A stretch of DNA of 64,000 bases, taken from Caldalkalibacillus uzonensis. GTDB taxonomy: Bacteria > Bacillota > Bacilli > Caldalkalibacillales > Caldalkalibacillaceae. Positions 28,604 to 41,566 of this stretch are shown here, in pieces (the stretch's first letter is position 1; the number at the start of each line of letters is the position of its first letter). The notes below the pieces were generated by a model, which had not been told where the DNA came from, did not search any database, and saw only the letters and a program-made list of their open reading frames with translations. The stretch spans positions 56,942 through 120,941 of the forward strand of contig NZ_JAUSUQ010000011.1 in NCBI RefSeq assembly GCF_030814135.1, read 5' to 3'. The translations under genes were made by a program, and so were the position numbers.

Positions 28604-28675
28604 TGAGGGTTATACAATGCAAATGAAAATACATAAACGTATTTTCAACCAAAACTTTTTGGGGAGGACGTGCTG

Positions 28676-29998
28676 ATGGTCAGAAAGCTGTTTATCGGAT
28701 TGCTGATGCTGGCTCTCATCTTTACTGCAGCGGGCACCGGCCTGTATACGGACACGGCTGATGCCCGCCCACAGCATGCGCAAGGCAAGGCGCACAATGT
28801 CATCTTGCTGATTCCCGATGGTTTCTCAGCTGCTTATGCCACCAATTACAGGCTCTATAAAGGGGAACCGACTTTATTTGACCAGATGTTGGTCGGGATG
28901 ATGCAAACCTCATCTGCTGACAATGCCGTGACAGATTCTGCTGCGGCTGGAACAGCCATGGCCACAGGTGTGAAAACAAACAACGGCATGCTGGGAATGA
29001 CACCGGATGGAAAAGTGCTGAAAACGATCCTTGAGGCAGCCAAGGAACAGGGTAAATCCACCGGCCTGGTAGCCACCTCCACCATTACCCATGCCACCCC
29101 GGCTGCTTTCGCCGCCAAAGTGGAATCCCGAGGCCAGGAAGCGGATATCGCCCCTCAACTGCTTAACAAAGTGGACGTGCTCCTTGGAGGCGGAAAGCAA
29201 TTTTTCCTGCCTGAGTCTGAAGGGGGGAAACAGAAAGAAGGCAATCTGCTTGAAGAAGCTCAAGCCAATGGCTATCAGTTGATAGAAAACCGTGACGAAT
29301 TACTCGCTGCACAAGGGAAAAAGCTGCTTGGTCTGTTTGCTGACGGGCCCATGGCAGCTGAGTTGGACCGGGATGAGACACGGGAGCCCAGCCTGGCTGA
29401 AATGACCCGGGCAGCAATTGAGGTATTGAAGCAAAACAAAAAAGGATTCTTCCTGATGGTAGAAGGCAGCCAAATCGATTGGGCCGGCCATGCCCATGAT
29501 GCAGCCTGGGCCATGAAAGACACGGAGGCCTTTGAACTGGCTGTGAAAGAAGCGGTAGAGTTTGCCCAACAAGATGGCCGTACTCTTGTCATAGTGGCTA
29601 GTGACCACGATACTGGCGGCATGTCAGTGGGCGGTTATGATGAATATAACAGCAATGTGGAGATCTTGCACAACGTGACAGCAACCGGACAATTTTTGGC
29701 GGCTCAGATTGATGAGCAGGGCAACAATATCCGCCAGGTGCTGGGCGAATATGCCAATTTGGAACTGACTGATGAAGAGGTTGAGCGTATTCAACAGGCG
29801 GAAAACCGCACCATGGCCATCAACACGATCATCAGTGAGCGCGCTTACGTCGGCTGGAGCAGCACCGCCCATACCGGTGTCGATGTTCCCGTTTATGCCT
29901 ATGGAGCCGGAGCAGACTTGTTCCGCGGATGGATGGATAACACTGAACTGCCACACCGTATCGCCCAAGCGATGAAAATTGAGTTTAAGCAGGAGTAA
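28676..29998 (+). CDS. Alkaline phosphatase, secreted
   Basis: A 440-residue alkaline phosphatase (PhoA/PhoB family). A signal peptide (about residues 1-30, ending near ADA) exports it. Metal and active-site elements are visible: D48 in LLIPDG, nucleophile S88 in AVTDSAAAGTAMATG, THATPAAFAAK, the SQIDWAGHAHD metal site and VASDHDTGG. It releases phosphate from monoesters outside the cell. The ATG at 28676 follows GGGGAGG with good spacing. A Pho box immediately upstream implies induction by PhoP under phosphate limitation. Confidence 0.94.
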   Translation: MVRKLFIGLLMLALIFTAAGTGLYTDTADARPQHAQGKAHNVILLIPDGFSAAYATNYRLYKGEPTLFDQMLVGMMQTSSADNAVTDSAAAGTAMATGVKTNNGMLGMTPDGKVLKTILEAAKEQGKSTGLVATSTITHATPAAFAAKVESRGQEADIAPQLLNKVDVLLGGGKQFFLPESEGGKQKEGNLLEEAQANGYQLIENRDELLAAQGKKLLGLFADGPMAAELDRDETREPSLAEMTRAAIEVLKQNKKGFFLMVEGSQIDWAGHAHDAAWAMKDTEAFELAVKEAVEFAQQDGRTLVIVASDHDTGGMSVGGYDEYNSNVEILHNVTATGQFLAAQIDEQGNNIRQVLGEYANLELTDEEVERIQQAENRTMAINTIISERAYVGWSSTAHTGVDVPVYAYGAGADLFRGWMDNTELPHRIAQAMKIEFKQE

Positions 29999-30086
29999 CA
30001 CCTTCCGGCCAACCTGTCAGCCCCAATCTGAGATCCACTTTGACACGAGACCGATTAGCTTAGATGATTCATAACCAAGAAAAGCA

Positions 30087-30130
30087 AGCCCCAAACCACA
30101 GGAACATATTCTCCTTTGGTTTGGGGCTAT
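30087..30130. terminator. Bidirectional hairpin between alkaline phosphatase gene and ligA
   Basis: AGCCCCAAACCA and TGGTTTGGGGCT form a 12-base perfect stem. A T-containing run (ATCTTAATTT) follows on the plus strand, and TGCTTTTCTT follows on the minus strand. Confidence 0.82.
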
Positions 30131-30153
30131 CTTAATTTATCAAAAGCCTGGTA

Positions 30154-34397
<4,244 letters not shown>

Positions 34398-34423
34398 GAT
34401 CATCCTCCTCGCTTGAACATCTA

Positions 34424-35116
34424 TCATTTCCTTTGAGGCACGGTTTGTAAAGCTTGTTTGAGATCCTCATAGATTACATTGCCCACCACAATGGTGTCTG
34501 CACCGTTCAGCATCGCTTCCGCATGCGATCCAGTGGTAATGCCTCCCCCATAAAACAGGTGTATATCTGTCTCCCGTTTTAATGCTTGATAAACCTCCCT
34601 TACCAACCGGGCATCCCCTAACGTTCCGCTGTACTCAAGATAAAAATAAGGCACTTTTAACATGTGGGCAGCCAAACGTCCATAGGCGACCACATCTTCA
34701 AAGCTTAATGACGTTTCACTGTGGGTTAACTCCGCGACAGCAGAGCGGGGATTGAGCACACAGTAGCCCACAACCGAAACATCTTCCCAGGGAATCATGG
34801 TGCCAAATTCCTTCACAGCCCGGTGATGGGGCTTTAATATCCATTCAGGGTTGCTGGCATTGAGCACCAGAGGGACAAAATAATGGTCGAAACCTGGGAC
34901 AATCGCTTCCTTACGGGAAACCTCCAACACACAGGGCAGGGCATAACGCCTGATGCGGCCGAGAAGCTCAATCACTTTTTCGTCAGTGACTCCGTACGTC
35001 CCGCCGACGATAATCGCATCTGTGCCTGATTCACACACTTCTTCCAGTTCCTCATCGGAAATGGGCTTGTCCGGATCCAGCTTAAACACATGGCGCCAAT
35101 GTTTGCTTTCAATCAT
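34424..35116 (-). CDS. pcrB: Heptaprenylglyceryl phosphate synthase
   Basis: A 230-residue TIM-barrel enzyme that joins heptaprenyl diphosphate to glycerol-1-phosphate, forming an archaea-like ether lipid. The conserved [12 protein letters not shown] start, [25 protein letters not shown] and FYGGGI segments fit PcrB. Two closely spaced ATGs (35122 and 35116) are possible; the second is used. First gene of the pcrB-pcrA-ligA unit. Confidence 0.93.
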   Translation of the reverse strand: MIESKHWRHVFKLDPDKPISDEELEEVCESGTDAIIVGGTYGVTDEKVIELLGRIRRYALPCVLEVSRKEAIVPGFDHYFVPLVLNASNPEWILKPHHRAVKEFGTMIPWEDVSVVGYCVLNPRSAVAELTHSETSLSFEDVVAYGRLAAHMLKVPYFYLEYSGTLGDARLVREVYQALKRETDIHLFYGGGITTGSHAEAMLNGADTIVVGNVIYEDLKQALQTVPQRK

Positions 35117-35414
35117 CACCATTCGTCCTTTCTGTCGTTCACTGAGATTATAACAGATTATTCACTGCACCAAAATAGAGAAGGTTAACCATCAACATGG
35201 TTAACCTTCAACTAAAACGCTCCTGTTTTTAGTGGTGGTGATTAGCTGTTGGCGTTGTTTAATTCGTTGAGCTCTTTGTCCGTAAAGACCCGGGAGCGGA
35301 TAAGAAAGCGAAACTTTACAGAATGGTGATGACGTCGCCAGAAAAACCGTCATCTCCACAGGAAAGTAACTCTCTTGCCAAAACGCCTAGAGAAGGAAAG
35401 CTGCCGCAACCAGG
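35117..35414. other. Accessory intergenic stretch with a gene remnant and hairpin
   Basis: No intact gene. A perfect 13-base hairpin (GAAGGTTAACCAT, loop CAAC, complement) sits at 35180-35209. On the minus strand a 32-residue open stretch, ending with TAA at 35242-35244 and preceded by an in-frame stop, reads like the C-terminus of a lost protein (ending RSRVFTDKELNELNNANS). The hairpin then follows it with CTTCTCTATTTT, as a terminator would. I do not recognise the parent family. Confidence 0.4.
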
Positions 35415-36360
35415 ATGGTGATGTCTTGTCCAAAAGTGCAGCGCGTGTATCAATTGGCGATGAACGTGGCCAGAACCGATCCAACCATATTAATTCGAGG
35501 TGAAACAGGTACTGGCAAGGAAGTCATCGCCAAGGATATTCATCGTCACAGTGGAAGAAATGGTCCCCTTGTTGTTGTCGATTGTGGCGCCATTCCTGAT
35601 CAATTGTTGGAGTCAGAATTGTTTGGTTATGAAAAAGGAGCGTTTACCGGTGCCTCAAGCGACGGCTACAAAGGAAAGTTTCAAGCAGCCAATGGAGGAA
35701 CCCAGTTTCTTGATGAAATCGGAGAAATGCCGTTAGCGTCCCAAGTTGCTTTATTGCGGGTACTGGAAGAAAAACGGGTGACGCCCGTCGGTTCCAATCA
35801 CTCTATCCCGATTGACGTACGAATCATCGCGGCGACGAACCGGGATTTGTTGAGAGAAATCGAGGCCAAACGTTTCAGGGCCGACTTATATTATCGATTG
35901 TGCGAATTGGAAATTGTTTTACCTCCCCTTCGCGAACGGACGGATTTATTGGAGCTGGCTCATGAATTTATTCGTCATGTCGAGAGCGAACTTAGCATCA
36001 TGCCAGAGCAAACAACCGATCGTCAATTATCACTGGCCAGGTAATATTCGTGAGCTTCGGCAACTGATCCGCCAAGCGGTGTATCAAATGTATTTTGTTC
36101 GCCAATCCACCGTTTTAACGGCTGAAGATTTCACTTTTCCCCATTCCCCTCCTTTAGAGAACAAGGTTAAAGAGATTTCACTTGAAAACCGGGAACAAGA
36201 AACAATTGCCAAAGCGATTGAGATCGCCGGAGGCAACCTTTCAAAGGCTGCTCGTCTCTTAAACATTGGGCGTACAACACTGTATCGCAAACTCAATCAA
36301 TATCCCCATCTGAAAAAAGTGCGACGTCATTCGAGCGCTTCCTCTTCATTGAATGCCTGA
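35415..36360 (+). pseudogene. Broken sigma-54-dependent transcriptional activator
   Basis: Two overlapping frames encode pieces of one enhancer-binding protein. The first (35415-36044) has Walker A GETGTGKE, the sigma-54 contact loop EKGAFTGA, GTQFLDEIGEMP and the arginine-finger region, then goes out of frame after HEFIRHVESELSI. The second frame (from about 36000 to 36360) resumes at YHWPGNIRELRQ and ends in a Fis-type helix-turn-helix (GGNLSKAARLLNIGRTTLYRKL). The join is shorter than normal by an estimated 10-20 residues. The protein also begins right at the AAA+ domain, with no sensory domain and a TAG nine codons upstream. So it is N-terminally truncated, frameshifted and probably inactive. 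Confidence 0.82.
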
Positions 36361-36514
36361 AGTTTTGTATGATCATTTTCTAGGTGGGAAAGTTAAGTTA
36401 ATGATGATTCGACAAAATGTTGCGGGTTTTTACATTTTTTGATAAATTATTCATAGTTCTAAATTCCCATTTTAATAAACGATTCATAGTTCCAAATTCC
36501 TAATAACGTCATAC

Positions 36515-36617
36515 TTTCTCATTTTCACAAAGGCAAACCTGTTGAAAAGCAGGGGCGCAAAGCTAAAGGGCCTAAGGTTTTGAACTATGGCAGCCAGTTG
36601 CTAAGATGAGTGAAACA
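36515..36617 (+). ncRNA. Cyclic di-GMP-I (GEMM) riboswitch aptamer
   Basis: The conserved GEMM-I core is clear: CACAAAGGCAAACC, then GCAGGGGCGCAAAGC, GGGCCTAAGG and GGCAGCCAG closing the tetraloop-receptor helix, with flanking TTTC-TCAT and ATGAGTGAAA able to form P1. A terminator hairpin follows directly. It is read on the plus strand into a chemotaxis-receptor remnant, the most common type of target for this riboswitch. Confidence 0.9.
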
Positions 36618-36655
36618 TTAGCCCTTTTTTTAAGGGCTATTTATTTTTTTTTAAA
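36617..36655 (+). terminator. Expression-platform terminator of the c-di-GMP riboswitch
   Basis: TTAGCCCTT and AAGGGCTA form a stem with a T-rich loop, followed by TTTATTTTTTTTT, 5 bases after the aptamer. Confidence 0.8.
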
Positions 36656-36788
36656 AAAGGCACACCATTTTAAAAAGTAGGGAGTGAGTCGTGTTGAGTT
36701 AAGAGAGAGCAATGAGAAACAAGAGAAAATGCTAAAGGAAATGAAGTTAAAAGCCAATTTTTATGATGTTTTTGGGAGGGGTACTAAA

Positions 36789-37282
36789 ATGAACGAAAAA
36801 AGAACGGCAAGTCAAGGCAACCAAGTGAAAAGAAGTAACCATATTCTAAAAAACATAAAAATCACAAAGCTCTTGATGTTTGTGCTGGTCATCACCGCGC
36901 TATCCATCGGCTACATTACTCATTCCTCTTTAAAAAATGGCCATATTAAGTAACGATATGAACAATCTTTATGAGGACAACATGCATACTTCCCTTGAGC
37001 TAAAGCATATTGAGACAGATTTTTATATGATAAGACTTAATATGATGTAGTTGGTACCACCTATAGGGCAATGGATGAAATTTGTGAAGTCCAAGGATAT
37101 TGTGATGGAAAGAGTTGAAAGAGGTCAGTGCCGTCACGGAAGAAAATTCAGCAGCCATGGAGGAAGTCGCCGCCTCTTCACAAGAAATGACGGCTTCGTC
37201 GGAGGCAGTCGCGTCGACGGCAGAAAATTTAAGTTCGATTGCAGAGGATTTAATGAAAACCGTGGAACGGTTTAAGGTATAG
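36789..37282 (+). pseudogene. Eroded methyl-accepting chemotaxis protein gene
   Basis: The first part (36789-36953, ATG after GGGAGGGGTACTAAA) encodes 54 residues with one membrane segment (KLLMFVLVITALSIGYI), the start of a receptor with a four-helix ligand domain. It hits a stop. The reading continues in another frame for about 30 residues (NNLYEDNMHTSLELKHIETD) to about 37050. From about 37111 to 37282 a third piece encodes a typical receptor C-terminus (VSAVTEENSAAMEEVAASSQ to MKTVERFKV). The HAMP domain and most of the signalling hairpin are deleted. It lies directly downstream of the c-di-GMP riboswitch. Confidence 0.8.
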
Positions 37283-37399
37283 GAGAAGTTCATTCATGAA
37301 AAAAGATCCAACCATGAGATGTTGGTCAATTGTTTCCACTAAGGAATCATGAAATTGATATCACGGTTGATTTTAAAAAAGATTCCCCCATTATTTGAC

Positions 37400-37816
37400 T
37401 TACATATTTCTTTTCTTTTTGGTTCGGTATGAAAAATAAGCAGCAACCACAACAAAAACGACGACAACCATTCCCACTGTCAGCCAGCGATGCGGATCGG
37501 ACTTGACGATAACTTCCTCTCCTACCGTCCATTCTGTACGGTGACCAATTCCGTCATCAGCGACAATTAAGTTTGCACGTTCTTCATCGTAATAAAAATA
37601 ACCTTCTGAATCCAAATGACCGCTTTCAATTTCATTTCTCTCTGTGTCAAATACTTGGACCATTGTCCGAGTAGAAAAACTGCCATCTTCATATACGACT
37701 TTTATTTTTCCAGGTGACACCGGCTCGATTAACAATTTATGTGCATATACGGTTGTCGTTTGTAAAAACAAAACGAAAACAGCGGTCAAACCTATTAAAA
37801 AAAATTGATACCTCAT
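37400..37816 (-). CDS. Exported membrane-anchored component of cobalt transport operon (CbiL/CbiN-like)
   Basis: A 138-residue protein: signal peptide (about 1-25, ending near VYA), an extracytoplasmic beta-rich domain starting HKLLIEPVSPGKIKVVYEDGS, and one C-terminal membrane span (about 112-130) with a basic KKKR tail. This layout resembles CbiL-type accessory proteins of nickel/cobalt ECF transporters. The family match is by layout and context, not by a firm motif. ATG at 37816 follows AGGGAG; it nearly abuts the cbiO stop. Last gene of the cobalamin-riboswitch operon. Confidence 0.6.
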   Translation of the reverse strand: MRYQFFLIGLTAVFVLFLQTTTVYAHKLLIEPVSPGKIKVVYEDGSFSTRTMVQVFDTERNEIESGHLDSEGYFYYDEERANLIVADDGIGHRTEWTVGEEVIVKSDPHRWLTVGMVVVVFVVVAAYFSYRTKKKRNM

Positions 37817-37818
37817 CA

Positions 37819-38637
37819 CTACTCCCTCGCTTTATGTTTCTGTTTATTCAAATAAGTCGACAGTATATAGCGTCCCTGTTCAACAGTTCTAGGCCGATAA
37901 TCCGTATCTTGAAAAAGTGAAAACAGGAGGGGAGTACACAGTCCTGCTTCTCTCATCATTTCTTTATTTTCCAATATCGCTGTGTCTCCCTGGTATAGCA
38001 GCTTCCCTCCTTTTAAAATACAACATTCTTCCGCCCAACTGTACGCAAAATCAACATCATGCGTGGTTAGAATAATCATATGACCTGAGGCTGTCAGTTG
38101 ATCCAGAAGCTGCAAAATGTCAGTGAGTGCACGCGGATCGAGGCCCGAGAAAGGTTCATCGAATAGTAACAGTTCCGGTTCCATGGCCAGAACGCCAGCA
38201 ATGGCCACTTTCTTCTTTTGTCCCAAACTTAAATCATACGGCGCTTTCTCTTTTAAGTGACTGATACCTAAAACCTCCAATATTTGTTCAACGATTTGCA
38301 TCACTTCTTCCTCTGGCAACCCCTTGTTTCTTGGTCCGAACGCAACATCTTCAAACACGGTTGGAGCGAAAAGTTGCTGATCCGGTTGGTCAAAGACAAG
38401 ACCCACCTTTTCCCTGATGATCGGAGCCGTTTGCTTCGTTATTGGTTCTCCAGCAATTTTCACAGTTCCTGATTGCGGGACATGAATCCCGTTTAGATGT
38501 TGCAGCAATGTTGACTTTCCACTGCCGTTAGCACCGAGGATGGCTATTTTTTTCTGGGAAAAAGAACATGTTATGTCAGAAATCGCTTTTGTATTATCGG
38601 GGTATATGAAACTTAAACCTTCTATATCGATTCTCAT
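37819..38637 (-). CDS. cbiO: Cobalt ECF transporter ATPase
   Basis: A 272-residue ABC ATPase with Walker A GANGSGKST, Q-loop VFDQPDQQLFAPTV (the DQPDxQLF form is characteristic of ECF ATPases), signature DLSLGQKKKVAIAG, Walker B LLLFDEPFSGLDPRA and H-loop TTHDVDFAY. It powers cobalt uptake with CbiM and CbiQ. The ATG directly follows the cbiQ stop. The order cbiM-cbiQ-cbiO and the cobalamin riboswitch upstream support cobalt over nickel. Confidence 0.93.
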   Translation of the reverse strand: MRIDIEGLSFIYPDNTKAISDITCSFSQKKIAILGANGSGKSTLLQHLNGIHVPQSGTVKIAGEPITKQTAPIIREKVGLVFDQPDQQLFAPTVFEDVAFGPRNKGLPEEEVMQIVEQILEVLGISHLKEKAPYDLSLGQKKKVAIAGVLAMEPELLLFDEPFSGLDPRALTDILQLLDQLTASGHMIILTTHDVDFAYSWAEECCILKGGKLLYQGDTAILENKEMMREAGLCTPLLFSLFQDTDYRPRTVEQGRYILSTYLNKQKHKARE

Positions 38638-39399
38638 TCAAAACCACCGCTTCTCAATAAAGATAAAAATGATGATCACAGCTAGAAAAAAACCGGATAT
38701 GAAGAGGTCCCTTTTTTCAATTGGTTTTGGTGTGACCGTTGGTATCTCCCCTCGAAAGCCACGGGCCTTCATCGCTTTAAATACTTTTTCTGACTGATCG
38801 ATTGAACGAAGGATGAGTCCGGCCATAACTGCACTGTATACCTTAAACGATTGTGCTTTTAGAGAAGGCCTGAACAGCCTGGATATAAGCGCTTTTTGAT
38901 AAGCCATTAATGTTCTGCCGAAAAGTCTTGTGTATTGTATCGCAAGCATAACAATGATAGTCAACGCTTTTGGAATGCCTAAACGGGAAAGCCCATTGAG
39001 TAACTGATGCAGCGGCTGAGTGAGCAGCATGATCATCATGAACAGCGCAGCTGTCAGTGCTGTCAAATTTAAATTGAGCACAAATTCAAACTTTGCTTGA
39101 TCAATATGTAAGCCTGATGAAAATAAGATAGGTACACTCATTAGCAAGAGAAAGGGGATAAGCATGACTAACTTTGAGACAACATATTTGAAGCGAAAGC
39201 CGATCGACATCAGCGCTGCCATTACTCCAAAAAACAGAAGCAGGAGAATGAGCGGTGCCTGTATATAGACGACTCCAAATATTGAAAATATACATGTCAC
39301 AACTTTTGTTCTTACTTCCCATTGAGCTCCCCAAGATGATGAATCTAGTTGAGGTTCAAACTGCTTTATTTCCTCGATGAAGCCAGATGCCACCGGCAA
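38638..39399 (-). CDS. cbiQ: Cobalt ECF transporter transmembrane (T) component
   Basis: A 253-residue membrane protein with about five or six spans and the coupling helix motif KAMKARGFRG that contacts the ATPase; an SLKAQSFKVYSAVMAGLILRS segment matches the first coupling region. It links CbiM to CbiO. The likely start is TTG at 39399 after AGAAGGAAG; no ATG is better placed. Second transport gene after cbiM. Confidence 0.9.
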   Translation of the reverse strand: MPVASGFIEEIKQFEPQLDSSSWGAQWEVRTKVVTCIFSIFGVVYIQAPLILLLLFFGVMAALMSIGFRFKYVVSKLVMLIPFLLLMSVPILFSSGLHIDQAKFEFVLNLNLTALTAALFMMIMLLTQPLHQLLNGLSRLGIPKALTIIVMLAIQYTRLFGRTLMAYQKALISRLFRPSLKAQSFKVYSAVMAGLILRSIDQSEKVFKAMKARGFRGEIPTVTPKPIEKRDLFISGFFLAVIIIFIFIEKRWF

Positions 39400-39434
39400 A
39401 ACACTTCCTTCTTAAATAAAGTCATTTTCATGGT

Positions 39435-40058
39435 TTAGTTGAAACGATGGTTGCGATCAATCAATTCTGGACGAACCTGAGCAAGAAATTTAACAATAAA
39501 CGCTGTTAATATCGTTTCAATGATAAGCAATGGAATATGGCCGATAAGCAATAAACGAACAACAGAAAGCGTCCCTTCTGTATAGTAGCTGCTTGTAACC
39601 ATCAAAACGCTGATCAGTAACAGAACCGCCAGCAAAACACCAATAAAGCCGACCGCACCTGCTATCATAGAAAGATAACTCATCCCTCTCGTTTTCAACT
39701 GTTGAAAGAGCACGGAACAAGTGAGGGCAGGGAGGGCAACAAGCAGTGTGTTCGCGCCTAATGTTGTCAATCCACCATGTTGAAATAAGATCGCTTGCAA
39801 CAAAAGGCTAATAAAAACGGCTATCGGACTGAACCTGCCTAGCACAATCCCTAACAGTCCGCAAAGAAGCGGGTGGACAGAACTGGGACCAACCGGAATG
39901 TTGATAAGTGAAAGCACGAAAAATGCTGCAGTCATTAAACTGATTTTCGGAATGTCCTCTTGTTGTACATGTTTAACCGAAGATGCTACGATTCCACCCG
40001 CAACAATTGACGTGCCGATGACAACGGGGATGCTGAGTACGCCATCTGAAAGATGCAT
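39435..40058 (-). CDS. cbiM: Cobalt ECF transporter substrate-specific component
   Basis: A 207-residue membrane protein beginning Met-His-Leu-Ser-Asp-Gly. The free N-terminal Met and His2, which bind the metal in CbiM/NikM, are present. VGPSSVHPLLCGLLGIVLGR and LQAILFQHGGLTTLGANTL are hallmark CbiM segments, the latter with a metal-related His. About six to seven membrane spans. First transport gene, 39 bases after the His-rich lipoprotein gene. Confidence 0.94.
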   Translation of the reverse strand: MHLSDGVLSIPVVIGTSIVAGGIVASSVKHVQQEDIPKISLMTAAFFVLSLINIPVGPSSVHPLLCGLLGIVLGRFSPIAVFISLLLQAILFQHGGLTTLGANTLLVALPALTCSVLFQQLKTRGMSYLSMIAGAVGFIGVLLAVLLLISVLMVTSSYYTEGTLSVVRLLLIGHIPLLIIETILTAFIVKFLAQVRPELIDRNHRFN

Positions 40059-40097
40059 GTTCTATCCACCCACTTTCGTCTCACTCGCATTGGTACG

Positions 40098-40718
40098 TTA
40101 ATGACTATGATCATGACCGTGTCCTTCGTATTCTTTCGGATTGACAGCCTCGATCTCTGCATTGGATTCGTTCATCACTTGCATAGCAACTTCATCAATG
40201 TGATGTTCCAAAAATATGGCGTAGCTTCCTGCTTCGGCTATAGTGAAAGTAAACGATGTCGAACCTTCTTGATTTAACTGCAAGTTATAAGCAAACTCAT
40301 GCTTGGCTTCGAAAGTGCCACCATCAACGATCAGTTCAACCCCTTGGTCTTCTTCCATAATATGGGCTGCATGATGCTCTACATCTTTAATATTGCTGTT
40401 TTGACGAATAAACGCGATGCGCATGCTTTCATCACCATTTTGGTTGTCATTGAATAATAAAGTATATACCCCTTCCTCCAACTGATAGCTTGCACTCCAC
40501 TCATACGGCAAGTGATCATGATGGGCAATCCCTTCAGCCTGTTCCGTTGATTCGTCTGTTGTTTCGCTTACTGTGCTTTCAGTTTCTGCTTCACTTATCT
40601 CTGCCGTGTCAATATCAGCAGTCATTTGACTGTCGGTATCATTAACGTCATTGTTACAAGCGACTAAACTCCCAATACATAGACATGCAAAAATAATGGT
40701 ATACCACTTGTTCATCAT
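40098..40718 (-). CDS. His-rich lipoprotein of the cobalamin-riboswitch operon
   Basis: A 206-residue lipoprotein: signal peptide with lipobox LVAC (C21), a Thr/Glu/Ser-rich linker (about 22-65), then a compact domain with many His (AHHDHLPYEW, EHHAAHI, LEHHIDEV) and a C-terminal GHGHDHSH tail. The His clusters suggest binding of Co2+ or Ni2+ outside the membrane and hand-over to CbiM. I do not recognise a named family. ATG at 40718 follows GGGGAAAAT; the next codon is also ATG. First gene behind the riboswitch. Confidence 0.75.
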   Translation of the reverse strand: MMNKWYTIIFACLCIGSLVACNNDVNDTDSQMTADIDTAEISEAETESTVSETTDESTEQAEGIAHHDHLPYEWSASYQLEEGVYTLLFNDNQNGDESMRIAFIRQNSNIKDVEHHAAHIMEEDQGVELIVDGGTFEAKHEFAYNLQLNQEGSTSFTFTIAEAGSYAIFLEHHIDEVAMQVMNESNAEIEAVNPKEYEGHGHDHSH

Positions 40719-40784
40719 ATTTTCCCCTTTCCTTTTCAACCATAATTGGCATAAACTAATAGATTGACTCTGTTAAAAGTGCAA

Positions 40785-40813
40785 TAAAAAACCCTTCCGA
40801 TTCGGAAGAGCCC
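40785..40813 (-). terminator. Terminator of the cobalamin riboswitch
   Basis: Minus strand GGGCTCTTCCGAATCGGAAGG followed by GTTTTTT, between the aptamer and the lipoprotein gene; the expected transcription-off platform. Confidence 0.85.
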
Positions 40814-40904
40814 AGAGTCGACAACACGGCACAATAAAGTCTTATCCTCATGGATAATACCTGCTCCTTCAATTAAGCGCGCCGTTTCAACATCTCACCC
40901 CCCG

Positions 40905-41102
40905 AAGATATGAAACCGGAAACCAGGCAGGTCTCCTGACTCGTGCTTCATCCTACTTTGAGCCTTCCCATACAAGCGCCACAATCAGCGGTCTTGTACA
41001 GTGGTTTTTCTCATTTCGTCCACACTCACAGTTGCGGGGACAGTTTCGGATTTTCACCGAATTCCCTTTTAAGTCTGTTTACAGACACCTGGATTCCCAT
41101 AA
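40905..41102 (-). ncRNA. Cobalamin (B12) riboswitch aptamer
   Basis: On the minus strand all signature blocks occur in order: GGGAATTCGGTGAAAATCCG, ACTGTCCCCGCAACTGTG, GCCACAATC-type and GGGAAGGC blocks, and the B12 box GAGTCAGGAGACCTGCCT. It is followed by an intrinsic terminator and the cobalt transport operon, so adenosylcobalamin should turn cobalt import off. Confidence 0.95.
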
Positions 41103-41221
41103 TTTTTCAATTTTTACTGCTGTCCATTTTATGTTCTCAATTATACACAGAATGAGAATGGATGACAAGCAGTTCATCAGCCCGTGTCAACCAGACTTAT
41201 GTCTTGGACCATACATACCCC

Positions 41222-41533
41222 TTATCTTTCTTCCTGTTGATTGACCTGTTTCAGTTTATCCAGGGCCAATTGGTAACCCTGTGTCCCGTAATTAAGGCAA
41301 CGCTTGACACGTGAAATGGTCGCTGTGCTTGCCCCTGTCTCCTGCTCAATTTGATGATAGGTATACCCTTCTTGCAGCATGCGGGCCACTTCCAGGCGGA
41401 CAGCCATCGATTTAATTTCATTGACGGTACACAAATCATCAAAGAAAATATAACACTCTTCAAGTGTTTCCAAGTTTAAAATCGCCTGAAACAGCTGATC
41501 CAGCTCCCGCCCGCGGATTTTGTCAATTTGCAC
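41222..41533 (-). CDS. yerC: YerC/YecD family TrpR-like DNA-binding protein
   Basis: A 103-residue protein of the TrpR-related YerC/YecD family, with a helix-turn-helix in YTYHQIEQETGASTATISRVKRCL. The B. subtilis homologue is a small regulator with no settled target. Start is GTG after AGGAGGAGTTTAA. It sits in the conserved yerA-yerB-yerC order downstream of the purine operon. Confidence 0.92.
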   Translation of the reverse strand: MQIDKIRGRELDQLFQAILNLETLEECYIFFDDLCTVNEIKSMAVRLEVARMLQEGYTYHQIEQETGASTATISRVKRCLNYGTQGYQLALDKLKQVNQQEER

Positions 41534-41566
41534 TTAAACTCCTCCTTTCTGCTGCCAGGGTGATGG

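Noticed and set aside
37051..37293. Small open frames on both strands around 37.1 kb
   Set aside because: The same DNA in another frame encodes the recognisable C-terminus of a chemotaxis receptor, so it is treated as part of the pseudogene.
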